DNA of 64,000 bases, from NCBI RefSeq assembly GCF_016924145.1, contig NZ_JAFFZO010000010.1, forward strand, positions 62,001 to 126,000, read 5' to 3'. The position numbers and the translations under genes were made by a program. A model generated the notes under the pieces. That model was given only the letters and a program-made list of their open reading frames with translations, was not told the DNA's origin and made no database searches. Shown here piece by piece: positions 7,498-15,890 of this stretch. Numbering within the stretch: position 1 is the stretch's first letter; each line of letters begins with the position of its first letter. The stretch comes from Amphritea pacifica. GTDB lineage: Bacteria > Pseudomonadota > Gammaproteobacteria > Pseudomonadales > Balneatricaceae.

Positions 7498-7572
7498 TAT
7501 AACAACTTTATTATTGTGCCCATGCAAGGTTCTAAAGCTTGCAAGCTCTGCTACCTTACAAGGTACGTTATA
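7498..7572 (-). other. Weak attC-like site upstream of cassette 1
   Basis: TATAAC (7498-7503) and GTTATA (7567-7572) form matching cores 75 bp apart, placed just before the ribosome binding site of the 283-aa gene, where the R' core of a preceding cassette should be. Internal pairing is weaker than in the other two sites (GCAAG..CTTGC, ACCTT-AC-AAGGT). Confidence 0.4.
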
Positions 7573-7591
7573 ATCCAAGGATGGGTAAAAT

Positions 7592-7768
7592 ATGTATCGC
7601 AGAAGCCGTAAGTATCAGGAATATGTGACTAAATATGCAAAGGCAAGGGCTGCCAGAGAGGAAAAAAGGATCAATGGTATTCATCCTGAATATCCGTCTG
7701 AGTTACCAGCGCTGCGCAGGTTAATCAAAATTACAGACTACGATACGGGTACTCCAGTTACCCACTAG
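7592..7768 (+). CDS. Small basic protein, probably a truncated remnant
   Basis: A 58-codon frame, ATG at 7592, with AAGGA about 9 nt upstream. The translation begins MYRRSRKYQEYVTKYAKARA and continues through YPSELPALRRLIKITDYDTG to a stop at 7768. From memory, short proteobacterial proteins of unknown function share this start and the ELPxLRRxIxxxDYDxG core but run on for roughly another 40 residues. This copy would then be cut short. It is the only plus-strand gene in the island and was too short for routine gene callers. Confidence 0.45.
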   Translation: MYRRSRKYQEYVTKYAKARAAREEKRINGIHPEYPSELPALRRLIKITDYDTGTPVTH

Positions 7769-7822
7769 TTTTAACTATATCCTAGTAACCCTATTGATGA
7801 CTACAACTGCTGTTTTTTCATT

Positions 7823-7885
7823 GCTTTTTCTAGCGAGTCGCGAAGCGACGTTCTAACAACTAGCAGCCGCGTAGCGGCGATCTAG
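7823..7885 (-). repeat. Right copy of inverted repeat flanking the island
   Basis: The reverse complement of this 63-bp stretch matches 4979-5042. It contains two hairpins: GTCGC-GAA-GCGAC (7837-7849) and GCCGC-GTA-GCGGC (7866-7878), both flanked by CTAG-type linkers. Compared with the left copy, the second stem carries a paired G-to-C and C-to-G exchange that preserves base pairing. Confidence 0.7.
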
Positions 7886-7897
7886 CGACTGCCCCTC

Positions 7898-8869
7898 TCA
7901 GGCCCGATCAAACGGCAGAGCGATCACGTCACTAATCTGCTCTGTCCCCAGCGCTAACATCACCAACCGGTCCAGCCCCATTGCAACGCCGGCACACTCA
8001 GGCATACCTGACTCAAGCGCGTCCACCAGCAAGCTGTCAGTCGGTCTGAGCGGTAACCCCTCGGTCTGTCTTTGGGCGATATCCTTAGCAAAGCGTTTTG
8101 CCTGCTCTGCCGCATCGGTGAGTTCGTAGTAGCCGTTCGCTAATTCCACTCCGGCGATAAACAGTTCGAAACGACACGCCACCGGCTGGCCATCCGGGTC
8201 TTCAGCGACCCGTGACAGGGCGGCCTGACTGGCCGGGTAATCATAAACGAACACCGCGCCTTTATCGGCCAGCTGCGGTTCTATGACATGGGACATCAGC
8301 AAATTCAGCCAGTTGTCGCGGTTATCATCCTCCATTTTAATGTCGATATGCTGACGGGTTATGGCTGCCAGCTCCTGCACGGTAGCTGTTTGCAGATCGA
8401 GCTTCAGGTATTGCCGAAACAACGCGCTATAGCTAATACGCTGAAACCCTTTCATACCGATAACCGGCCCTACCAGCGCTTCAACCTCATCCATCAGCTG
8501 ATGATGATCAAAGCCGGGACGATACCATTCCAGCATGGTAAATTCCGGGTTATGCCGACGGCCGCACTCGCCATTACGAAACGCTTTACAGATCTGGTAG
8601 ATCGCACCGCTGCCGGATGCCAGCAGTCGTTTCATCGCATACTCTGGCGAGCTTTGCAGATAGCGGGGTTGTTCCTGCTGTCCCGGTAGCGGATGGTAGC
8701 GACACTCAATGGTATCAATATAGGGATCACTGACTGCCGCAGAGGTCATCAGGGGGGTTTCCACCTCCAGCACATCACGCGTGGCAAAAAACTCCCGGAT
8801 CTGCGCAAAGATCTGCGCCCGCTTGCGCAGATTATTCAGCGGAGCTGTCGCTCTCCACAATTGACTCAT
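7898..8869 (-). CDS. epmA: EF-P lysine(34) beta-lysyl ligase EpmA (GenX/PoxA)
   Basis: 323 aa, homologous to the catalytic domain of class II lysyl-tRNA synthetase without an anticodon-binding domain. Known: it attaches (R)-beta-lysine to Lys34 of EF-P. Visible marks include LEVETPLMT, the motif-2 region FRNGECGRRHNPEF, and motif 3 ending GMGLDRLVML in the form VAMGLDRLVMLALG near the C-terminus. Its two partners are adjacent: efp (its substrate, 9168-9731, same strand) and epmB (makes the beta-lysine, 9842, divergent from efp). The gene ends 12 bp from the right hairpin repeat of the island. Confidence 0.95.
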   Translation of the reverse strand: MSQLWRATAPLNNLRKRAQIFAQIREFFATRDVLEVETPLMTSAAVSDPYIDTIECRYHPLPGQQEQPRYLQSSPEYAMKRLLASGSGAIYQICKAFRNGECGRRHNPEFTMLEWYRPGFDHHQLMDEVEALVGPVIGMKGFQRISYSALFRQYLKLDLQTATVQELAAITRQHIDIKMEDDNRDNWLNLLMSHVIEPQLADKGAVFVYDYPASQAALSRVAEDPDGQPVACRFELFIAGVELANGYYELTDAAEQAKRFAKDIAQRQTEGLPLRPTDSLLVDALESGMPECAGVAMGLDRLVMLALGTEQISDVIALPFDRA

Positions 8870-8916
8870 GGGTGATTACTCTTCAATAAAAACGGCTTTA
8901 GAAACAGATCCCTGAC

Positions 8917-9066
8917 CATCGCCGCTCTTGCGCATCCCTGCGCCCGCGGCATACCGTACGTCCTGTCATCGCCGCTCTTGCGCATCCCTGCGCCCGCGGC
9001 ATACCGTACATCCTGTCATCGCCGCTCTTGCGCATCCCTGCGCCCGCGGCATACCGTACATCCTGT
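8917..9066. repeat. Three tandem copies of a 50-bp repeat
   Basis: Units at 8917-8966, 8967-9016 and 9017-9066 are identical except for one base (TACG versus TACA near the end of the first). Each unit holds GCCGC..GCGGC arms around TTGCGCATCCCTGCGCCC and so can fold. No spacers separate the units, so it is not a CRISPR. It fills the gap between epmA and the efp terminator; no gene is seen in 8870-9167. Confidence 0.95.
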
Positions 9067-9073
9067 ACATAAA

Positions 9074-9095
9074 AATGGCAGCCGTGGCTGCCATT
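9074..9095 (-). terminator. Probable efp terminator
   Basis: AATGGCAGCC-GT-GGCTGCCATT is a perfect 10-bp stem. On the minus strand it is followed by TTT (a run of five T in all, counting the stem end), about 75 bp after the efp stop codon. Confidence 0.7.
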
Positions 9096-9167
9096 GGAAT
9101 CGTAGAAAATGTATTAAACGCGTTAAGAGCCCGGTTATCACCAGCGCAATAGCGTTCAAACCATTTG

Positions 9168-9731
9168 TTAAGCGCGGGACACGTACTCGCCACTGCGAGT
9201 ATCGATCTTCAGTATATCGCCCTGTTCGATAAACAGAGGCACCCGCACAACGGCACCCGACTGAAGTTTGGCTGGCTTAGAGCCGCCCTGGGCGGTATCA
9301 CCCTTAAGGCCAGGATCCGTCTCAGTTACTTCCAGCTCAACAAAGTTGGGGGGTGTAATCGAGATCGGATTGTTATTCCACAGGGTCACCAGACACTTGT
9401 CCTGCTCTTTCAGCCACTGATGGGCATCACCAACCGCGGTTTTATCCGCAGCAACCTGCTCATAGCTTTGTGGATCCATGAAATGCCACATCTCACCATC
9501 ACAGTAGAGATATTCCATATCGGTATCCATAACATCAGCACTTTCAGCGGTCTCATTCGATTTGAAGGTGCGCTCCCAGGTACGCCCGGTAATCAGGTTT
9601 TTCAGTTTAACGCGGGTAAACGCCTGACCTTTGCCTGGTTTAACGAACTCAACATCTACCATTGAACAAGGATCACCCTCGATCATCACTTTCAGGCCAT
9701 TTTTAAACTGGTTGGATGGGTAATTTGCCAT
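9168..9731 (-). CDS. efp: Elongation factor P
   Basis: 187 aa, normal length. EF-P binds between the P and E sites and rescues ribosomes stalled at polyproline. The modified lysine is present as Lys34 in PGKGQAF, matching the presence of epmA and epmB on either side. The KOW-like N-domain is followed by the two OB domains; the C-terminal signature region includes [17 protein letters not shown]. It is transcribed divergently from epmB. Confidence 0.97.
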   Translation of the reverse strand: MANYPSNQFKNGLKVMIEGDPCSMVDVEFVKPGKGQAFTRVKLKNLITGRTWERTFKSNETAESADVMDTDMEYLYCDGEMWHFMDPQSYEQVAADKTAVGDAHQWLKEQDKCLVTLWNNNPISITPPNFVELEVTETDPGLKGDTAQGGSKPAKLQSGAVVRVPLFIEQGDILKIDTRSGEYVSRA

Positions 9732-9780
9732 ATTGATCTCGAATTAGATTAGACTCAGGTGAACTGTTGCCACCGCAAAA

Positions 9781-9809
9781 TTGACACACATTCTACTTGA
9801 AAGGAGAAT
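9781..9809 (+). promoter_or_regulatory. Probable epmB promoter
   Basis: A consensus -35 TTGACA (9781-9786) is followed after 17 nt by a weaker -10 GAGAAT (9804-9809). Transcription would start about 25 nt before the ATG at 9842. Confidence 0.4.
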
Positions 9810-9841
9810 GCGAGCAAATTTTCCAGCGAAATTATTCTACT

Positions 9842-10852
9842 ATGCACTCACCTATTCAGTTGCCGGATACCTGGCAAACCCTACTCAGTCAGACGCTGGA
9901 AAGTCCGGAAGCGTTGTTACGCTACCTCCGGTTGCCGGATTCGCTTTTGGCAGGAGCCAACCGCGCCAGCCTGGAATTCGCGATGCGTATCCCCCGCCCC
10001 TGGCTGGACCGCATTGAGAAGGGCAACCCGGATGACCCGCTGCTGCGCCAGGTTCTGCCGCTGGCTGAGGAGCTGGACGAGGTGCCGGGATTTACCCGCG
10101 ACCCACTGGAGGAGAGCCACAGCAACCCGGTTGACGGCCTGATTCATAAATACAATGGCCGGGTGCTGGTGATACTCACCGGCGCCTGTGCGATCAACTG
10201 TCGTTACTGTTTCCGGCGTCACTTCCCGTACGCCGAAAACCGTCTGGGGCCGCAGCAATGGCAGAACATCCTTGACTATATTACCGCTGATCCCAGCATC
10301 ACCGAAGTGATCTTCTCTGGTGGCGACCCTCTGGTTTCCAGCGATTCACGGTTAAATCAGCTGATTACTGATCTTGAGCAGATCCCTCATCTGGCCCGGC
10401 TGCGTATTCACAGTCGACTGCCGGTAGTGCTGCCACAGCGGATTACCGAATCTTTCGTCAATGTACTGAAGCAGACCCGCCTAAAGGTGGTGACCGTTAT
10501 CCACAGCAACCACCCCCAGGAACTGGATATCCATGTTGCCGCAGCGGTACAGCGGCTGACCCAGGCGGGGATTACTGTATTAAATCAGGCCGTGCTCCTG
10601 CGAGGTATTAACGACAGCGTCACGACGCTGAAAACACTCAGTGAGCAGCTGTTCGCTATCGGTGTACTACCTTACTATCTGTTTACCTTTGACCCGGTTA
10701 AAGGTGCGGCACACTTTGATCTGCCGGATGATGAGGCCCGTCAACTGATGCGACAACTGCAGGACCAACTGCCGGGCTATCTGGTTCCCAGACTGGCCCG
10801 CGAGATTCCGGGCAGAGGCTCTAAAACCCTGCTGTTTACGGATCAGGAGTAA
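9842..10852 (+). CDS. epmB: EF-P beta-lysylation protein EpmB (lysine 2,3-aminomutase family radical SAM)
   Basis: 336 aa. Known: converts L-lysine to (R)-beta-lysine for transfer to EF-P by EpmA, using S-adenosylmethionine, a 4Fe-4S cluster and PLP. The radical-SAM cysteines are in ACAINCRYCFRRHFPY (CxxxCxxC, about residue 115), followed by FSGGDPL, and the PLP lysine region lies near RIHSRLPVVLPQR onward. I chose the ATG at 9842 (MHSPIQLPDTW) as the family-like start; a TTG at 9797 would add 15 residues without family support. bax-like 10860 follows after 7 bp. Confidence 0.95.
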   Translation: MHSPIQLPDTWQTLLSQTLESPEALLRYLRLPDSLLAGANRASLEFAMRIPRPWLDRIEKGNPDDPLLRQVLPLAEELDEVPGFTRDPLEESHSNPVDGLIHKYNGRVLVILTGACAINCRYCFRRHFPYAENRLGPQQWQNILDYITADPSITEVIFSGGDPLVSSDSRLNQLITDLEQIPHLARLRIHSRLPVVLPQRITESFVNVLKQTRLKVVTVIHSNHPQELDIHVAAAVQRLTQAGITVLNQAVLLRGINDSVTTLKTLSEQLFAIGVLPYYLFTFDPVKGAAHFDLPDDEARQLMRQLQDQLPGYLVPRLAREIPGRGSKTLLFTDQE

Positions 10853-10859
10853 CCCCGCG

Positions 10860-11696
10860 ATGAGTACAACACCACAGTCACAGATACAAACGGTATTACT
10901 GTTTATCGCCGCACTGATGTTTGGTTTTGGCGCACTGGTACAGATCGCTGATCAACGCGATCAGTCCGCAACCCCGGTAACCTACAAAGCCCTGAAAACA
11001 CCTGCCGATATTGTCCAGCTGACCAATCCCGTCGAAGCCGTTGCCTATACTTCCGTCGTCTCGCTGGCACCACTGCCGGTCGCGGAAAAGAAACAACGCT
11101 TTATCGCTTTGCTGTTGCCGGCTATTCTGATCAGTAAGCAGCACCTGCAGCAGCAAAGAAGCCGGCTGGAACAACTACTCTCCCAGTCTGCTCTCAATAG
11201 CGAGGAGCAGGCCTGGCTGGAGCAGCTTAAATCAACCTACGATACCGACTCTCCGGCAGAGCTGCGTCAGCGTATGATCGGCCTGCCTAACAGTCTGATT
11301 CTGGCGCAGGCAGCCATTGAAACCGGCTGGGGCAGTTCACGGTTTTTCGTGCAGGCGAATAATGTGTTTGGTGTCTGGTCGTTTGACCCGAATGAGAAAC
11401 GCATCATGGCACAGCAGATGAGAGATGATCAGGCGGTCTTTGTTAAGCGCTACGATTCTTTACTCGGCGCGATTGAGGACTATTTTCTCACTCTGGCGCG
11501 GGGCAAGGCGTATATCGAGCTGCGCCAGGCTGCCCGACACACGCAGAACAGTCTCGAACTGATAAAACACCTGCACCGCTATAGTGAGCTGGGGGATGAC
11601 TATGTTAAGCGACTGGAGACGATGATCCGACAAAATCGTTTACGGCGCTACGACAGCTACCAGCTGTCAACCCGAAGCAATTCTGTCAGCCAGTGA
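10860..11696 (+). CDS. Bax-like glucosaminidase-domain protein
   Basis: 278 aa. An N-terminal hydrophobic anchor or signal (TVLLFIAALMFGFGALV, about residues 12-28) is followed by a C-terminal glucosaminidase domain (about 130-265). Key visible parts are LAQAAIETGWGSSRF, containing the likely catalytic glutamate, and NNVFGVWSF. This matches the Bax family of peptidoglycan beta-N-acetylglucosaminidases, acting at the inner membrane or periplasm. It starts 7 bp after epmB with GGAG overlapping the epmB stop, so the two are co-transcribed. It ends 2 bp from the convergent gene at 11699. Confidence 0.85.
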   Translation: MSTTPQSQIQTVLLFIAALMFGFGALVQIADQRDQSATPVTYKALKTPADIVQLTNPVEAVAYTSVVSLAPLPVAEKKQRFIALLLPAILISKQHLQQQRSRLEQLLSQSALNSEEQAWLEQLKSTYDTDSPAELRQRMIGLPNSLILAQAAIETGWGSSRFFVQANNVFGVWSFDPNEKRIMAQQMRDDQAVFVKRYDSLLGAIEDYFLTLARGKAYIELRQAARHTQNSLELIKHLHRYSELGDDYVKRLETMIRQNRLRRYDSYQLSTRSNSVSQ

Positions 11697-11698
11697 AA

Positions 11699-14600
11699 CT
11701 ACCGATCATCATCCCCGCTTACATGCTGTAACAGCGCATCCAGAGGCTCAGGCATCCCCAGTCCGTAGCCCTGACCATAATCAACGCCGATCTCTCGCAG
11801 CATCTGACATATCTCATCATTTTCGACAAACTCCGCAATAGTGGTTTTGCCCATGACATGACCGATATCGTTGATCGACTTAACCATTGCCTGGTCCAGT
11901 TCATCATTGAGAATCCCTTTGACAAACAGACCATCAATCTTGAGATTATCCACCGGCAGATTTTTCAGGTATGCGAAGGAGGAGAGCCCACTGCCAAAAT
12001 CATCCAGCGAAAACTGACACCCATAGGCCTTCAAGGCGTTAATAAAACGCTGCGCTTCGACAAGATTAGCGATTGCCGAGGTTTCCGTAATTTCAAATTT
12101 AACCTTGTATGGCAGCAGGGAGGAACGTTCCAGATGTTTGATAATCGCCTCTTTGATGCGCGGGTCTCCCAGACTGCCACCAGACAGGTTAATGGCACAG
12201 CAGCCAAAATACTGACTGAACTGGGTGAAGTTCCGATCCAGCCACTGGAAGGCGTTACCGACCACCCATTCATCGATACGACCGGCCAGTTGATAACGCT
12301 CAGCTGCTGGCAAAAAAGCCCCCGGGGGTACAATATTGCCCTCCCGGTCCTTCATCCTCAGCAACAACTCTACATCCGGCTTCAGCTGAGCGTTTTGTAA
12401 CGGCATAATCACCTGGCCGTAAAGCGTAAAACGGTCTTCATCGAGGGCAGCATTGATCTCTGTCACCCAGTGCATCTCCCCTTCACGCCGGGCCAGCATC
12501 TCATTCTCCGGGGTATAGAGATGCACCCGGTTTCGTCCGGCGTCTTTGGCGGTATAGCAGGCAGAGTCGGCCTGTTTCAGAACTTCCGTTAAACTGGCCG
12601 AGTGTTCATTAATCGCTACCACACCGATACTGACGCCGATATTGAATGCCTGCTGTTCCCAGCAAAATTTGAAGTCTGCAATAGCATCCCGGACCGTTTC
12701 CGCGACAACCTGCGCCTTTTCCAGAGGGCAGTTCTGCAACAGAATACCAAACTCATCCCCGCCAAGACGGGCCAGGGTGTCATTAGACCTTACCCGGCTT
12801 TGCAACAGCAGAGAAACCTGCCGCAATAGCTCATCCCCCGCAACATGACCACAGGTATCATTAACCACTTTAAACTGATCCAGATCGAGGAAGCAGAAAG
12901 CATGCTGACAACCCGGCTGGCGCTGAGTATTGAACAGCGTCTGCATACGTATCTCAAATTCACGCCGGTTGATCAGGCCGGTCAACTGGTCATGACTGGC
13001 ATGATAGCTGATCTGTTCAGAGATCAGGCGATTTTCGGTAATATCCTGCAGAGTGACTACATAGTTTGTCAGCACCCCATGAAAATCATAGATAGGGGCG
13101 ATGTTAACCTGTGCCCAGTAGAGTCCATCCGATTTCTTGCGATTAACAATCTCCCCACGCCAGTTAGGCCTGTCGACCAGCTGCGGCCAGAGATCCGCAT
13201 AAGAGGTCTCTCCTGGCTGGGGGAAATGGAGCATATTTATCGGCTGTCCGATCACATCTCCGGGCACAAACCCGGTCTCTTCGGTAAATTTAGGGCTGGA
13301 ATATTCAATCTCACCATCCGGCAGGGTAATCAATACCATGTTGGGGCTGAACTCTACCGCTTTAGATACTTTAACCAGCGCCTGTTCGGCCTTGCTGCGT
13401 TCCTCCACCTCATGTTGCAACGAGGCGGTCTTTTCTCTCACCACCTGGCCGATACGCAGGGTGCGGCCGGTAAGCGACAGCAACCAGCCACCGAGCAGGG
13501 CCGCGAATAACATCCCTCCCAGTAACACAATCCAGCTGCTCCACTGCGAGAAATGTACGAAGAAGTCGGGTTTGGCGCTGTAAGTAAACTGATAAACCCG
13601 CCCCCCGACTGAATACTCTTTGCTCAGACTCAACGGTTCATAAGGGTTATCCATGATCTCACTACCGGTGTATATCGCTTGCCGGTTATCGGTCACATCC
13701 ATGACGACCACCCCAACCTGTGCAGCCAGATCCTGTCGTTCCCTCAGGACGGAGTTGATAAAATCCCCCACCCGGTACACCGCCGCAACCACACCTTCGT
13801 CAGACAGTCCCCGATCGACCCCGTTATGATTGACCTGCAGATAGGCCACAATGCCCTTCTGCTCTCCCGACTCCTGAATCAACCGGACCGGAGCTGTAAA
13901 TGCAACACCGCTGTGTTCACGCGCCCGTTGCAGCGCCTCTTTCGCCAGCGGATTACTGATTACATTAAATCCAAAAGCCCGTTCATTTTCGACAAACGGT
14001 TCAACGTAGGTGACCGGATAATAGACCTCTCTTTGCGGAGCGCTGACCAGCTTCCCGCTATCACCCAGCTCTACGATAGTCAGGGGGATAACGGCGGAAG
14101 CTTCATACTCAGAACGGAGTCCGTCGGGTATGCGGGGAATCCACTCCAATGCCTGTATTTCAGGATAGCGTTGCAGCATATGCAGGGTAAAACTGTGAAA
14201 ATCAGCCGCGCCTATGCTCGTACTGCTCTGAAACAGACTACGTAATGAGAACAGTACCTCTATACCACCATCCAGGCGCACCTTCATATTGGAGTGTAGC
14301 TGTTCCACCTCCTGTTTAAACTTCAGAGCCCGTTCCTGCTCCTCATAGTTTCTGGTGATCAGAAAAAGGATCACAATCACCATCAGCAAGCCGCTCATCG
14401 GCAACACGATGGCCCATTTACGGGTAAATAAAGTACTCTGCGGACCTGCAAAAAGTGCCAGCAACATCGGTGCAACCACAATCGCGCCGATAGTGTCGCC
14501 AATCCACCAGGTTAACCAACTGATGAAAAAGTTCTCCCAGCCAATAACACCAAATACCAGCAGGGTCATAATAGCCATCAGACTCGCCGCAAGCGATGCC

Positions 14601-15031
14601 AGGGGCCCAATGATCAGCAGAAACAGGGTGATCTGTTTATCATCAATCAGATCCGGCATCCGGCCAAAAAAGCGATATATCAGCCAGACCGCTCCCACCG
14701 CTTCAAGAATAGCCGCCATACTGAGCAACAGCATCAGACCCAGAGAGCGAAACAGCCCTGCCGTACTCCCCGCATCAAGCCAACTGCCAGCATAGAACAC
14801 CATCAGGGCGATAAATAAGCCGAAACAGGCTCGATATCCACGCAGCAGAATAGCGGTAATTGATACCCCCGCCGCGGGCCAGACTGCAGACGCATCGCTG
14901 GGTGGGATCGAGAGTAGCCCCACCGAAACCTGTGCCAGAAAAAGATAAGCCAGACCGGGCAGTACATGAGTACAGAACAGGTCAGAAATACGACGTTGCG
15001 GCGATTTGACTGGTGGTGAATTTGACGACAT
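11699..15031 (-). CDS. MASE1-CHASE-PAS-GGDEF-EAL cyclic-di-GMP signalling protein
   Basis: 1110 aa from the ATG at 15031. Order: MASE1 membrane sensor (about 15-230, eight or so helices), CHASE periplasmic sensor (about 260-440) ended by a helix, PAS (about 535-640), GGDEF (about 677-835) and EAL (about 865-1095). The GGDEF site is intact (RLGGDEFGILL) and preceded by an RxxD product-inhibition site (RSND). In the EAL domain the first motif reads ELL in place of EAL, but the metal-binding segments EITET, DDFGSG, KIDG and EFVEN are all kept. So both cyclase and phosphodiesterase activities are plausible. An upstream in-frame extension to 15136 has no homology support. Confidence 0.9.
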   Translation of the reverse strand: MSSNSPPVKSPQRRISDLFCTHVLPGLAYLFLAQVSVGLLSIPPSDASAVWPAAGVSITAILLRGYRACFGLFIALMVFYAGSWLDAGSTAGLFRSLGLMLLLSMAAILEAVGAVWLIYRFFGRMPDLIDDKQITLFLLIIGPLASLAASLMAIMTLLVFGVIGWENFFISWLTWWIGDTIGAIVVAPMLLALFAGPQSTLFTRKWAIVLPMSGLLMVIVILFLITRNYEEQERALKFKQEVEQLHSNMKVRLDGGIEVLFSLRSLFQSSTSIGAADFHSFTLHMLQRYPEIQALEWIPRIPDGLRSEYEASAVIPLTIVELGDSGKLVSAPQREVYYPVTYVEPFVENERAFGFNVISNPLAKEALQRAREHSGVAFTAPVRLIQESGEQKGIVAYLQVNHNGVDRGLSDEGVVAAVYRVGDFINSVLRERQDLAAQVGVVVMDVTDNRQAIYTGSEIMDNPYEPLSLSKEYSVGGRVYQFTYSAKPDFFVHFSQWSSWIVLLGGMLFAALLGGWLLSLTGRTLRIGQVVREKTASLQHEVEERSKAEQALVKVSKAVEFSPNMVLITLPDGEIEYSSPKFTEETGFVPGDVIGQPINMLHFPQPGETSYADLWPQLVDRPNWRGEIVNRKKSDGLYWAQVNIAPIYDFHGVLTNYVVTLQDITENRLISEQISYHASHDQLTGLINRREFEIRMQTLFNTQRQPGCQHAFCFLDLDQFKVVNDTCGHVAGDELLRQVSLLLQSRVRSNDTLARLGGDEFGILLQNCPLEKAQVVAETVRDAIADFKFCWEQQAFNIGVSIGVVAINEHSASLTEVLKQADSACYTAKDAGRNRVHLYTPENEMLARREGEMHWVTEINAALDEDRFTLYGQVIMPLQNAQLKPDVELLLRMKDREGNIVPPGAFLPAAERYQLAGRIDEWVVGNAFQWLDRNFTQFSQYFGCCAINLSGGSLGDPRIKEAIIKHLERSSLLPYKVKFEITETSAIANLVEAQRFINALKAYGCQFSLDDFGSGLSSFAYLKNLPVDNLKIDGLFVKGILNDELDQAMVKSINDIGHVMGKTTIAEFVENDEICQMLREIGVDYGQGYGLGMPEPLDALLQHVSGDDDR

Positions 15032-15365
15032 ACAGCGACTGCGTTCTCTATAATTAATGCTAGCGTGTTTTAAACTCTGCAAACAATGTACCCTAAATCG
15101 CTCTTCATAATGAGTTTTAACTACCCAATCTGCCAATTCCGCTATACAGATTAATCACTCATCCCGGGCCGGACGAGATATACAAACAGAACAGTGACTT
15201 TCATCAACTCAGATGACTTGATATTTAACTCTATTTCATTAATGTATGGCCGGCTATAAGACGATGTGCATATTTCCAACACCGCATCAGTTATAGCCAC
15301 CATAGCCAACTGTGTCTGACTAAGCGTTTTATCACCCGGACCACCTGATAAAAAAGGACTTTGAA
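15032..15365. other. Intergenic region, nothing firm seen
   Basis: A 334-bp A/T-rich divergent intergenic region between the cyclic-di-GMP gene and the DUF805 gene. It must hold promoters for both, but no -35/-10 pair stands out clearly. An open frame on the minus strand (15151-15432) lacks coding character. Confidence 0.5.
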
Positions 15366-15809
15366 ATGAATACAGATATTTACGCCTCCCCCCAGGCGGC
15401 TTTAGAACACTCATCAGATAGTATTGCCCCACTCACACTGAAGCAGATTCTGTTCTCATTTGAGGGACGGATTGGCCGGAAAACATTCTGGCTGGCTTCA
15501 CTGGCCTCTGCGCTGGTGACATGGGCTATTACGGCAGGTCTGGTGGCTATGCTGGTCGCCGCCATAAACACTTCTAGCGATCCCGCCTCGGGCATTATCA
15601 CCTATATGGCCCTTACCTTTTTACTCTGTATACCAACAGGCTGGATCGGACTGGCCCTGCAGGCAAAACGCTGGCATGACCGCAACAAGTCCGCCTGGTG
15701 GATTCTGATTATGTTTGTACCACTTATCGGCCCGTTCTGGGTGCTGATCGAAGCGGGCTTTCTACCCGGTAGCCCAGAGACTAATGACTATGGGGCACCC
15801 AGCGCCTGA
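15366..15809 (+). CDS. DUF805 family inner-membrane protein
   Basis: 147 aa. The N-terminal linker is followed by FSFEGRIGRKTFWLASL, the typical RxGRxxFW start of DUF805. Three to four hydrophobic helices follow, with KRWHDRNKSAWWILIMFVP, the conserved RxHDxxxSGWW-type motif, in the form RWHDRNKSAWW. The family (E. coli YhaH, YiiR-like) has no assigned biochemical role. AAAAGGACTTTGA gives a good ribosome site before the ATG. It is monocistronic, followed by a bidirectional terminator. Confidence 0.85.
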   Translation: MNTDIYASPQAALEHSSDSIAPLTLKQILFSFEGRIGRKTFWLASLASALVTWAITAGLVAMLVAAINTSSDPASGIITYMALTFLLCIPTGWIGLALQAKRWHDRNKSAWWILIMFVPLIGPFWVLIEAGFLPGSPETNDYGAPSA

Positions 15810-15816
15810 CTAAAAC

Positions 15817-15853
15817 AAAAAATGCGCAACACCTGAGCAGCGTTGCGCATTTT
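15817..15853. terminator. Bidirectional terminator
   Basis: AAAATGCGCAAC (15819-15830) pairs with GTTGCGCATTTT (15842-15853) across an 11-nt loop. It serves the DUF805 gene from the left and the DUF1820 gene from the right. Confidence 0.85.
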
Positions 15854-15890
15854 CCAATACTGGCGATAGTCGTAACCGACGGGTCTGCGA

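Larger units (their letters stand above)
4979..7885 (-). mobile_element. Accessory island: integrase-less attC cassette cluster (CALIN-like) with group II intron fragment, between inverted repeats
   Basis: Between the two inverted 64-bp repeats lie minus-strand genes, each unit ending at an attC-like imperfect palindrome (6560-6629 and 5350-5433), plus a weaker candidate at 7498-7572. The genes sit tightly against the sites: one stop codon lies inside an attC and the other is 2 bp from one. This is the normal anatomy of integron cassettes. No intI gene or attI site is seen within the window, hence CALIN-like. The coding style is more A/T-rich than in the flanking housekeeping genes (patB and epmA), consistent with transfer. 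Confidence 0.65.

Noticed and set aside
8917-9066. CRISPR array
   Set aside because: The three 50-bp repeats are directly adjacent with no unique spacers, and no cas genes are seen.
12845-13510. 221-codon open frame on the plus strand
   Set aside because: Antisense to the PAS-GGDEF region of the large signalling protein; no ribosome site and no family pattern.
15151-15432. 93-codon frame on the minus strand
   Set aside because: Overlaps the DUF805 start on the opposite strand, lacks a ribosome site and shows no coding character.
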